Positions 1 through 6,520 of a stretch of 6,520 nucleotides of DNA are shown piece by piece. Numbering within the stretch: position 1 is the first letter of the stretch; the number at the start of each line of letters is the position of its first letter. Below the pieces are notes generated by a model. The model did no database searches and had not been told where the DNA came from. It saw only the letters and a program-made list of their open reading frames with translations. Location: the NCBI GenBank assembly GCA_022865555.1, contig JALHTD010000304.1, positions 1 through 6,520 on the forward strand, in the 5' to 3' direction. The position numbers and the translations under genes are program-made. This DNA is from Thermoanaerobaculaceae bacterium. Its GTDB lineage: Bacteria; Acidobacteriota; Thermoanaerobaculia; Thermoanaerobaculales; Thermoanaerobaculaceae.

Positions 1-33
1 CGGGTCTCCTTCGACGGCCGCCAGTACTTCTGA
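1..33 (+). CDS. 3' end of an unidentified plus-strand gene (partial)
   Basis: Frame 1 reads RVSFDGRQYF followed by a TGA at 31-33. The frame then closes 26 bp before the typA stop codon, which is what a convergent gene pair would look like. Only ten codons are visible, and the other two plus frames are also open across this stretch, so the assignment rests on the plausible composition and the stop position alone. No family can be named. Confidence 0.35.
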   Translation, partial: RVSFDGRQYF

Positions 34-59
34 GATCGCGCGGGCCAGGCGCCCCTCGT

Positions 60-1865
<1,806 letters not shown>

Positions 1866-1891
1866 CTCCTGCAGCCTCGCCTTTCGACAGC

Positions 1892-1913
1892 CGCCGGCCG
1901 AGAGAGGCCGGCG
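1892..1913 (-). promoter_or_regulatory. GC-rich hairpin in the typA 5' leader
   Basis: CGCCGGCC (1892-1899) and GGCCGGCG (1906-1913) form a perfect 8-bp inverted repeat around a 6-nt loop. It ends 26 nt upstream of the typA ATG, so it would fold in the typA leader RNA. The arms resemble those of the neighbouring hairpin at 1929-1947, so alternative pairing between the two is possible. Any regulatory role is inferred. Confidence 0.45.
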
Positions 1914-1917
1914 CCGG

Positions 1918-1947
1918 AAAAACAAAATCACCGGCTGATCGCCGGCG
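1918..1947 (-). terminator. Terminator-like hairpin with U-tract before typA
   Basis: Read on the minus strand, CGCCGGC, loop GATCA, GCCGGTG makes a 7-bp stem with one G-U pair. It is followed at once by ATTTTGTTTTT, the classic layout of an intrinsic terminator. It lies about 100 nt past the stop of the cNMP-binding gene and 52 nt before the typA start. It could end transcripts of the upstream gene, or act as an attenuator if the typA transcript begins upstream of it. The predicted typA transcription start falls almost at the base of the stem, which leaves the role ambiguous. Confidence 0.55.
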
Positions 1948-1954
1948 TGGGGAG

Positions 1955-1984
1955 AGCTTAGCACGTTTGCGGGTGGCGCCTCAA
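1955..1984 (-). promoter_or_regulatory. Putative typA promoter
   Basis: On the minus strand a TTGAGG (-35, at 1984-1979) is separated by 18 nt from TAAGCT (-10, at 1960-1955). The -10 has an upstream TG, as in extended -10 promoters, and keeps the conserved T-A----T positions. Initiation would be expected near 1948. The match is moderate, so this is a candidate only. Confidence 0.35.
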
Positions 1985-1989
1985 CGCGG

Positions 1990-2051
1990 CTCTACTCTTC
2001 TCCTCTTGCCTCCTGCCTTTTGCCTATTGCCTATTGCCTGCCTCTCTACTC
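1990..2051. repeat. Heptanucleotide tandem array flanked by a direct octamer repeat
   Basis: Five consecutive 7-nt units, TCTTGCC, TCCTGCC, TTTTGCC, TATTGCC and TATTGCC, occupy 2004-2038 on the plus strand (consensus TNYTGCC). The array is bracketed by the direct repeat CTCTACTC at 1990-1997 and 2044-2051. The right copy contains the stop codon of the cNMP-binding gene (CTA at 2046-2048). On the minus strand the whole stretch is almost entirely purines, as GGCANNA units. No hairpin, coding potential or spacer pattern is visible. It resembles in style the short heptanucleotide repeats (STRRs) described in cyanobacterial genomes, but no relationship is implied. Confidence 0.85.
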
Positions 2052-3764
2052 GTGCCCGGCCATCAGGCGCCAGGCCACCAGGCGGTTGGTCATGGCGCGG
2101 ATGCGGCGGCAGAGGATCTGGCAGAGCAGGGACAGGAACTGGTGCGCCGCGTCGGGGTCCATCTCCAGCACCTCTTCGACACGGTGGCGGTCCACGGTGA
2201 AGACCGTGCATCCGGAGGTGTGGGCGCGCGCGTCGGCGCTGCGGGGCTCGGCGTCGATGAGCGCCATCTCGCCGAAAACCTCGCCGCGCCCGAGGATGGT
2301 CAGGGCCTCCTCACCCATGCCCTGAAGGTGCCGCGATATGCGCACCTGCCCGTCCACGACGATATAGAGCTTGTCCCCCTGCTCGCCCTCGCCGAAGATC
2401 AGGGTGTCGGGTGCGAAGCGCTCCTCCTGCGAGTAGGTGGCCAGGAGACGCAGCTCCGCCGCCGAGAGCCCCTGCTCCCGGAGCAGGTCCACCTTGGCCG
2501 ACTGCTCGAGGAAGACGCGCTCGCCCGGCTTGCCGACCCCGCTCTGGCCGGGCGAAGCCCCTGGCGTGATGATCTCGGTCATGGCGCTGTTGGCGGCGCG
2601 GACCTTCGCCGCGAGCGAGTGCCAGAACGACCACAGCAGCGAGACGCCCAGATCCCGGTTGCGGGTGACGAGTCGGTCCAGGTCGGCGGCCGGGAAGCGC
2701 AGCACCGCTCCGGCCTCCACCCCCAGGATCGTGGACGATCTGGGCTTGTTGTCTATGAAGGAGATCTCGCCGAGGATCTCGCCGACTCCAGGCGTGCTCA
2801 GAACCTGGGTCCCGATCGGCGTGACGCGAATCTCCTGGAGCGTGCCCTCCATCACCATGAAGATGTCGCGGTCGTCCTGGCCTTCGCGAGTGAGCGCCTG
2901 GGCGTGCGCCAGCTTCTCGCGGTGCCCGAACTGGGCAAGCTGGACGAGGTGCACGTCGGAGAAGTGCCGGAAGACCCGGAATCGTCGCAAGTCGAGGGCC
3001 ACTCGAAGCAGCTCCTCGCGCTTCGGGGCCGTCACGGGTTTCTGGGCATAGCCTTCGGTCAGCGTCAGCGCCGAGAACAGCCGGGCGCGGGTGAGGGCGA
3101 CCTGTTCGCTGGCGCGCTGCAGCGCCGCGGCACGCTGCCGGTGAAGCTCGGTGAGGTCGTCCTTGGAGAGCCGGCAGAGCGCCGAGAGGGTCTCCACGCG
3201 CCGCCGCGTCGCCACCTCCTCGGCCTCGCCGAGGCCCTGGGTGAGCAGCAGCGCGTCCAGGGCGTGGCGGAGCGCCTCTGCGTAGTCCTCCAGCTCGAGC
3301 GCGATGCGGGCCGCCTCGATCGCGAGCTTCCGGTCGAGGGGGTTGAGGCGCCGCGCCTGGACGAACTCTTCGAGGGCCGCCCTCAGGTCGCGGCGGCGCA
3401 GGTGCAGGTAGCCGGACCCGGCGTAGGCCAGGTAGTGGAAAGGTGCCCGGAGCTTGGCGAGGTCGAACATCTCCTGGGCACGGGTGAGCTCGCCGCGCGC
3501 CTCGAGGATGCGGGCCATGCCGACCGCGTGCGAGGCCTCGAGGTTGTGGCGCTTGTGCTCGCGCTCGGTGTCCTCGGTGGAGCTCGCGACGCGCCTGAGG
3601 ATCGCCGCGCGCTGGCGATACGGGTCTCCCCGCGGGGTCAGGCTGGCCGCCAGCTCGTAGATTTCGGCCGCCAGCCCGGGCTGCCCGACGCGCTCCGCCT
3701 GCTCGGCGAGCGCCGCCAGACGCTGGGCGAAAACCGGGTGAGGCCGGACGTCGCTAGTACTCAT
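2046..3764 (-). CDS. TPR protein with two tandem cyclic-nucleotide-binding domains
   Basis: This 572-residue protein has no predicted membrane segment or signal peptide, so it is probably cytosolic. The N-terminal part is helical and TPR-like: residues about 76-178 give roughly three repeats, the clearest being YLAYAGSGYLHLRRRDLRAA and its continuation to NP at 142. A helical linker leads to one cNMP-binding domain at about 264-370 and a second at about 430-540. Each keeps a phosphate-binding cassette: GEILGEISFIDNKPRSST (Glu333, Arg342) and GEVFGEMALIDAEPRSAD (Glu499, Arg508). These are the Gly-Glu and Arg positions that hold the cyclic nucleotide in CRP and PKA regulatory subunits. No DNA-binding, kinase, cyclase or transporter domain is present, so the output is likely protein-protein contact through the TPRs. 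A good sigma70-type promoter lies just upstream. The ATG at 3764 is the natural start; its ribosome binding site is poor. Ligand (cAMP, cGMP or other) is not determinable here. Confidence 0.9.
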   Translation of the reverse strand: MSTSDVRPHPVFAQRLAALAEQAERVGQPGLAAEIYELAASLTPRGDPYRQRAAILRRVASSTEDTEREHKRHNLEASHAVGMARILEARGELTRAQEMFDLAKLRAPFHYLAYAGSGYLHLRRRDLRAALEEFVQARRLNPLDRKLAIEAARIALELEDYAEALRHALDALLLTQGLGEAEEVATRRRVETLSALCRLSKDDLTELHRQRAAALQRASEQVALTRARLFSALTLTEGYAQKPVTAPKREELLRVALDLRRFRVFRHFSDVHLVQLAQFGHREKLAHAQALTREGQDDRDIFMVMEGTLQEIRVTPIGTQVLSTPGVGEILGEISFIDNKPRSSTILGVEAGAVLRFPAADLDRLVTRNRDLGVSLLWSFWHSLAAKVRAANSAMTEIITPGASPGQSGVGKPGERVFLEQSAKVDLLREQGLSAAELRLLATYSQEERFAPDTLIFGEGEQGDKLYIVVDGQVRISRHLQGMGEEALTILGRGEVFGEMALIDAEPRSADARAHTSGCTVFTVDRHRVEEVLEMDPDAAHQFLSLLCQILCRRIRAMTNRLVAWRLMAGHE

Positions 3765-3784
3765 GATGGCTCAGAACCCATTGA

Positions 3785-3790
3785 TATCCT
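3785..3790 (+). promoter_or_regulatory. Possible extended -10 for the uracil-DNA glycosylase operon
   Basis: TGA followed by TATCCT at 3785-3790 resembles an extended -10 element. No credible -35 is seen at the correct distance. Initiation near 3796-3797 would leave only about five nucleotides before the GTG at 3802, consistent with the absence of a Shine-Dalgarno sequence there. It overlaps the -10 of the opposing promoter by five of six bases. Confidence 0.3.
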
Positions 3791-3814
3791 AAGATCTGCC
3801 CGTGAAGGTGTCAA
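3786..3814 (-). promoter_or_regulatory. Sigma70-type promoter for the cNMP-binding protein gene
   Basis: On the minus strand a perfect TTGACA (-35, 3814-3809) is followed after exactly 17 nt by TAGGAT (-10, 3791-3786, four of six consensus bases). Transcription would start near 3779, about 15 nt before the ATG at 3764. The -35 lies inside the first codons of the divergent glycosylase gene, so the two transcription units share regulatory DNA. Confidence 0.6.
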
Positions 3815-4533
3815 ACCCTTTCTCGGCATCCGGCAGTCCCGGGGCCCGTCCGAGGCTGGTTTCCTGCCGCTCGTGCCCGCGGTTGGTGGCGTGGCGGGAG
3901 CAGCAGGCGGAGCTCGTGCCCCCGCGATTCCGGGGGTGGGTCGCACATCACGGGTTCTGGGGGAGGCCGGTGCCGGCGTTTGGCGACCGCGACCCCTGGC
4001 TGGTGATTGTCGGGCTGGCCCCTGCGGCCCAGGGGGCGAACCGGACGGGAAGGATGTTCACCGGCGACCGCTCTGGTGACTTCCTCTACGCGGCGTTGCA
4101 CCGCGCGGGCCTGGCAAGCGCCCCGCGCAGCGAGCACAGGGGTGACGGCCTGTCCCTTTCGGGCGTGCTGATCAGCGCGCCGGTGCGCTGTGCGCCGCCC
4201 CGGAACCGGCCCAGCCCCGCCGAGGCCTCCCGCTGCCGCGTGTACCTGCGTGCCGACCTCGCGCGGTGCCGCTCGCTGCTGGTGGTGCTGGCCCTGGGGT
4301 GCCTCGCCCACGACAGCGTCCTGCGCCTGCTGCGCGAGCAGGGCGCCGTGCTGCCGGACGGAATCCGGTTCGGCCATGGTGCGTTCTGGCGCCTGCCGGG
4401 CGGCGTGTTCCTTGTGGACTCCTATCACGTCTCCCAGCAGAATACGTTCACCGGTCGCCTCACGGCCGCGATGTTCGACGAGGCGCTGCGGCGCTGCCGC
4501 GCGCTGGCTGCCGGTTTGGAGGAGGGGAGATGA
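3802..4533 (+). CDS. Family 5 (UDGb-type) uracil-DNA glycosylase
   Basis: The enzyme should remove uracil and other deaminated bases from DNA in base excision repair. Motif 1 reads GLAPAAQGANRTGRMFTGD from residue 71, the hallmark of the UDGb family, in which the usual catalytic polar residue of motif 1 is replaced by Ala. The C-terminal active-site motif is SYHVSQQNTFTGRLT at 207-221. Four cysteines, C22 and C25 (SCRSC), C130 (VRCAPP) and C145 (SRC), are placed like the 4Fe-4S ligands of family 4 and 5 enzymes. The length of 243 residues is typical. The start is uncertain: GTG at 3802 or GTG at 3808 are the only sensible options, and neither has a clear ribosome binding site. The frame closes in an ATGA overlap with the next gene, so the two are probably translationally coupled. 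Unusual: Val210 follows the active-site His where family members I know usually have Pro. Confidence 0.92.
   Translation: MKVSNPFSASGSPGARPRLVSCRSCPRLVAWREQQAELVPPRFRGWVAHHGFWGRPVPAFGDRDPWLVIVGLAPAAQGANRTGRMFTGDRSGDFLYAALHRAGLASAPRSEHRGDGLSLSGVLISAPVRCAPPRNRPSPAEASRCRVYLRADLARCRSLLVVLALGCLAHDSVLRLLREQGAVLPDGIRFGHGAFWRLPGGVFLVDSYHVSQQNTFTGRLTAAMFDEALRRCRALAAGLEEGR
4518..4527 (+). promoter_or_regulatory. Ribosome binding site of the UbiA-family gene
   Basis: GGAGGAGGGG inside the last codons of the glycosylase gene places GGAGG 7 nt before the ATG at 4530. This fixes the start of the prenyltransferase although its frame stays open far upstream to 4266. Confidence 0.8.
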
Positions 4534-5474
4534 GCGCTGCCGCAGCGAAGACCAACCGCCTGGTTCTGGCCCTCAAGCTCGGTCGGGCCCACTACACGAC
4601 GATCGTCGTGACGGCCACGCTCGCGGGCGTTCTGTACGTCTACTGGCGGGGGGAGCAGGTTTACTGGGTGAACCTGCCGCTGGCCGTGCTCGGGGCGTTC
4701 TTCGCGCACGTGGCCGCCAATGTGATCAACGACGTGTACGACTTCCGGTCCGGCGTGGACACCCTTGCCCCGACTCGCGACTCTCCCGACTTCGGTGGCT
4801 CGAACGTCCTCACCGGCGGCCTCATGACCGCGGGGGAGGGCTTCGCCTGGGGCGTCGGCTTCGGTGTGGTGGCGCTGGCGTTCGGAGCGCTGATCGCGCT
4901 GTCCGCCGGCTGGGGCGTCTACCTGCCCGCCCTCGCCGGTGCGCTCATCGCCTTCGAGTACGTTGCGCCGCCGCTGCGCTTCGGGTACGTGGGCCACGGC
5001 GTGGGCGAGCTCGGGATCCTGATTGCGTTCGGCCCCCTGACCGTCGGCGGGGCCGGGTGGGCGGCCGGCGGAAGGTGGAGCTGGGGTGCGGCCGCCACGG
5101 GGCTCTTCGTTGGGATCAACATCGTCGCCATCCTCTACTGTCACCACTTCACCCACCCGGAGGCCGACCGCGAGGTTGGGAAGATGAGCCCGGTGGCTGT
5201 TCTCGGCAAGGCGGCGGCGCTGCGCCTCGCCTGGCTTCTGCCGGCGCTCTCCGCGGGAATACTCATCGCTCTCGTCGCGGTACGCGTCCTGCCGGCACTT
5301 GCCCTGCTGGCCCTCGTGGCGCCGGTGATGTTCTCGCTGGCTCTCGCGAGGACGAAGGCGGATGCGAGCATCGAGGCTTTCGGCAACCTCACCCGCGCCG
5401 CGGCCGGCGCGGCCACGGTGGGGGGTGCAGTGCTGGCGCTGGCGCTGCTCGTGGCGCGCCTGCTCGGGTGGTGA
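4530..5474 (+). CDS. UbiA-superfamily membrane prenyltransferase, MenA-like
   Basis: UbiA-family proteins move a polyprenyl chain from its diphosphate to an aromatic acceptor in the membrane; MenA-type members make menaquinone precursors. This 314-residue protein has about eight to nine hydrophobic segments. The first Asp-rich motif is NDVYDFRSGVD at 67-77, the form seen in MenA-like enzymes. YVAPPLRFGYVGHGVGE at 144-160 matches the conserved loop Y..PP.....G.GE. The second motif, which in MenA reads NNxRDxxxDxxxGK, is HHFTHPEADREVGK at 205-218: the first Asp is replaced by His209 and the two Asn by His, while Asp213, Gly217 and Lys218 remain. The acceptor is therefore uncertain, and I do not assign menA. 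It overlaps the upstream glycosylase gene by four bases and is followed 21 bp later by queF, suggesting co-transcription. No other quinone genes are visible in the window. Confidence 0.85.
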   Translation: MSAAAAKTNRLVLALKLGRAHYTTIVVTATLAGVLYVYWRGEQVYWVNLPLAVLGAFFAHVAANVINDVYDFRSGVDTLAPTRDSPDFGGSNVLTGGLMTAGEGFAWGVGFGVVALAFGALIALSAGWGVYLPALAGALIAFEYVAPPLRFGYVGHGVGELGILIAFGPLTVGGAGWAAGGRWSWGAAATGLFVGINIVAILYCHHFTHPEADREVGKMSPVAVLGKAAALRLAWLLPALSAGILIALVAVRVLPALALLALVAPVMFSLALARTKADASIEAFGNLTRAAAGAATVGGAVLALALLVARLLGW

Positions 5475-5484
5475 ACGCGATCGC

Positions 5485-5489
5485 GGAGG
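5485..5489 (+). promoter_or_regulatory. Ribosome binding site of queF
   Basis: GGAGG, extended to GGAGGTGAT, lies 6 nt before a GTG at 5496 and 9 nt before a second in-frame GTG at 5499. It supports a GTG start for queF, since no ATG lies near the conserved N-terminus. Confidence 0.8.
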
Positions 5490-5495
5490 TGATTT

Positions 5496-5885
5496 GTGGT
5501 GGAAGCCGAGGGACACAGGTTCCCGTTTGACGGGGTCGAAAAGGTCGCGCCGGGTCTCCTCGAGACTTTTCCCTACGAGTACCCGGAGCGGGAGGCCGAG
5601 ATCGTGATCTCGACCGACGAGTGGAACTGCGTGTGCCCGTTCTCGGGGCTGCCCGACTTCGGCACCCTCACGGTCCGTTACGTGCCCGAAAAGCTCTGCC
5701 TCGAGCTCAAGTCCCTCAAGTACTACCTGACCACCTACCGCACCGTCGGGATCTACCAGGAGCACGCCGCCAACCGGGTACTCGAGGACCTCGTGGCGGC
5801 CTGCAGTCCGCGCCGGATGGAGATCGCCCTCGACTACCGTGTCCGTGGCGGCATCCACACCCTCGTGACCGTGCGACACTCATGA
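5496..5885 (+). CDS. queF: NADPH-dependent 7-cyano-7-deazaguanine reductase (preQ0 to preQ1)
   Basis: QueF reduces the nitrile of preQ0 to the aminomethyl group of preQ1 using NADPH, a step in making the tRNA nucleoside queuosine, in the cytosol. The protein is a short single-domain (type I) form of 129 residues. The catalytic region reads CVCPFSGLPDFGTL: Cys47 and Asp54 have the same seven-residue spacing as the nucleophile Cys55 and Asp62 of the Bacillus subtilis enzyme. CLELKSLKYYL at 68-78 is the QueF signature, and Glu89 lies 19 residues after Glu70, as Glu97 does after Glu78 in B. subtilis. The residue before Glu89 is Gln rather than the His found in B. subtilis. A second cysteine, Cys45, lies two residues before the nucleophile. 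The start is GTG with an excellent ribosome binding site. It is the last gene of the glycosylase-prenyltransferase cluster; no other queuosine genes and no preQ1 riboswitch are visible. Confidence 0.95.
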   Translation: MVEAEGHRFPFDGVEKVAPGLLETFPYEYPEREAEIVISTDEWNCVCPFSGLPDFGTLTVRYVPEKLCLELKSLKYYLTTYRTVGIYQEHAANRVLEDLVAACSPRRMEIALDYRVRGGIHTLVTVRHS

Positions 5886-5901
5886 GGGAAGCCAAAAGGC
5901 G

Positions 5902-5993
5902 ACAGCTCACAGCTAACAGCTCACACCCCCGCATGCCGACAAACCCGCTTTCTCGTCTTGGCGTCTGGCTGTCAGCTGTCGGCTGTGAGCTGG
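5902..5993. repeat. Inverted heptanucleotide arrays forming a large hairpin
   Basis: The left arm has three 7-nt units, ACAGCTC, ACAGCTA and ACAGCTC, from 5902 to 5922. The right arm has three reverse-complement units, TGGCTGT, CAGCTGT and CGGCTGT, from 5966 to 5986, followed by GAGCTG. The outer 11 bases pair perfectly (CAGCTCACAGC 5903-5913 with 5982-5992), then six more (5916-5921 with 5974-5979) and three more (5923-5925 with 5970-5972), around a 44-nt loop. GGCG flanks both ends (5898-5901 and 5993-5996). It lies between the converging queF and NTF2-like genes and may help end transcription in both directions, but no clear U-tract follows on the plus strand. Confidence 0.8.
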
Positions 5994-6009
5994 GCGGGTG
6001 GGCGGGGGT

Positions 6010-6453
6010 CTACTTGCCCCGCTGGCGGTGGACCAGGATCCAGGCGCCGTCGTCGCGCAGCTCGAAGACGTCGCTGGACCAGCCCTCCTCGGTGTGACGG
6101 ACGCCGGAGTCCTTCCAGCTCTTGACGTACCGGTAGCTTGCAATGGCGCTCGCGCCGTACACCCGCACCACCACCTGCTCGAAGCGAAGCTCCTTGACCT
6201 GACCCGCTCGCTCCCGAAGGCGGCGGATGGGCTCCAGGTAGCCGAACGAGCCGGAAACCCTGTATCCCCCTTCGATCACCGTGAACGAGGCAGCGATGCG
6301 ATCGGCGAGGGTGTCGACGTCGAGGAACAGCTCGCCCTTGCGGAGCTCCTGCAGGGTGGCGGAGACGACAGCCTCGGGTTCTGCGCGAACCTGAGCCGGA
6401 GAAAGATGAAGCAGGGTCAGCGCAAACAGCGCCAGGGGAAGGGATGGCAGCAT
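6010..6453 (-). CDS. Secreted NTF2/SnoaL-like (DUF4440-type) protein, function unknown
   Basis: The 147-residue protein begins with a hydrophobic stretch, LPLALFALTLLHL, and a possible signal-peptidase site after VRA at residue 24, so it is probably exported. The n-region has no positive charge, which is somewhat atypical. The mature part has the shape of an NTF2-like cone: an N-terminal helix (SATLQELRKGELFLD), a segment FTVIEGGYRVSG, then strands VVVRVYGASAIASYRYV, a Trp-containing turn, and the closing pair GWSSDVFELRDDGAWILVHRQ, which is typical of DUF4440/SnoaL-like sequences. Members of this fold bind small molecules or act as subunits, and no catalytic set can be named here. The ATG at 6453 has only a weak GGGGG upstream. 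The gene follows, by 23 bp, the end of another minus-strand gene and could be co-transcribed with it. Confidence 0.7.
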   Translation of the reverse strand: MLPSLPLALFALTLLHLSPAQVRAEPEAVVSATLQELRKGELFLDVDTLADRIAASFTVIEGGYRVSGSFGYLEPIRRLRERAGQVKELRFEQVVVRVYGASAIASYRYVKSWKDSGVRHTEEGWSSDVFELRDDGAWILVHRQRGK

Positions 6454-6476
6454 GCCCCCATTGTAGCCGCGCGGGG

Positions 6477-6520
6477 CTAGCGGCCGGCGCCGGAGAGCAT
6501 GAGCTCCTCCAGCTTGCGCC
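6477..6520 (-). CDS. 3' end of an unidentified minus-strand gene (partial)
   Basis: The minus strand from the right edge reads RKLEELMLSGAGR followed by TAG at 6479-6477. The composition, an amphipathic helix with a short Gly-rich tail, and the 23-bp spacing before the next gene on the same strand make a real C-terminus likely. Thirteen codons are too few to name a family. Confidence 0.5.
   Translation of the reverse strand, partial: RKLEELMLSGAGR

Noticed and set aside
34..59. Terminator between the partial left gene and typA
   Set aside because: Only a 4-bp GGGC/GCCC pairing is visible and no T-tract follows on either strand.
1866..1964. N-terminal extension of typA to the ATG at 1964
   Set aside because: The extra 33 residues do not resemble TypA, and this stretch contains two hairpins and a U-tract. 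A ribosome binding site and the normal family start are found at 1865.
1990..2051. CRISPR-like array
   Set aside because: The units are 7 nt and contiguous, with no spacers and no cas genes nearby.
3761..3946. 61-codon minus-strand frame ending in an ATGA-type overlap with the cNMP-binding gene start
   Set aside because: The overlap looks like coupling, but most of the frame is opposite the glycosylase N-terminus, the sequence is low-complexity (APPAAPATPP), and the likely promoter at 3786-3814 lies inside it.
2034..4079. 681-codon open frame on the plus strand, opposite the cNMP-binding gene and running into the glycosylase gene
   Set aside because: It is the antisense shadow of a clear two-domain protein. 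Its translation is Arg/Gly/Leu/Glu-rich without recognisable motifs and it crosses a divergent promoter and the glycosylase frame.
5475..5495. preQ1 riboswitch upstream of queF
   Set aside because: Only 21 bp separate queF from the preceding gene, mostly a ribosome binding site. There is no room for a preQ1 aptamer.
4425..5879. 484-codon minus-strand frame opposite the prenyltransferase and queF
   Set aside because: It is antisense to two well-identified genes, and its translation is rich in Arg, Gly, Glu and His without domain features.

Overview
The window is GC-rich bacterial chromosomal DNA. It is gene-dense, with strong G/C bias at third codon positions; that bias creates long false reading frames opposite the real genes. 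The gene set is a ribosome-associated GTPase, a tandem cyclic-nucleotide-binding protein, a family 5 uracil-DNA glycosylase, a UbiA-type prenyltransferase and a short QueF. This fits a high-GC free-living bacterium, perhaps Acidobacteriota or a deltaproteobacterial or myxobacterial lineage. That placement is an impression from protein style, not a result. No phage, IS, CRISPR, tRNA or rRNA sequence is visible.

Layout. Positions 1-33 look like the last codons of a plus-strand gene. On the minus strand, typA (60-1865) follows a TPR plus double cNMP-binding-domain protein (2046-3764). The gap between them (1866-2045) holds a five-copy 7-nt tandem array, a putative typA promoter, a terminator-like hairpin with a U-tract, and a second GC-rich hairpin in the typA leader. 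A 37-bp divergent gap (3765-3801) separates the cNMP-binding gene from the plus-strand cluster. It carries a good minus-strand sigma70-type promoter (TTGACA, 17-nt spacer, TAGGAT) whose -10 overlaps a possible plus-strand -10.

The plus-strand cluster is a UDGb-type uracil-DNA glycosylase (3802-4533), a UbiA-family prenyltransferase with an atypical second Asp-rich motif (4530-5474, ATGA overlap) and queF (5496-5885). The spacing suggests one operon, although DNA repair, prenyl transfer and queuosine synthesis are not an obvious pathway. After queF, a gap of 124 bp (5886-6009) contains a second 7-nt-period array, this time as inverted arms that can fold into a large hairpin between convergent genes. 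A secreted NTF2/SnoaL-like protein (6010-6453, minus) follows, then the last codons of another minus-strand gene that enters from the right edge.

Most of the window is ordinary housekeeping sequence. The points that most deserve a second look are the heptanucleotide arrays in the two longest gaps, the His-rich replacement of a catalytic Asp in the UbiA protein, the PKA-regulatory-subunit-like architecture of the cNMP-binding protein, and the structured typA leader. I see no convincing undescribed multi-gene system.
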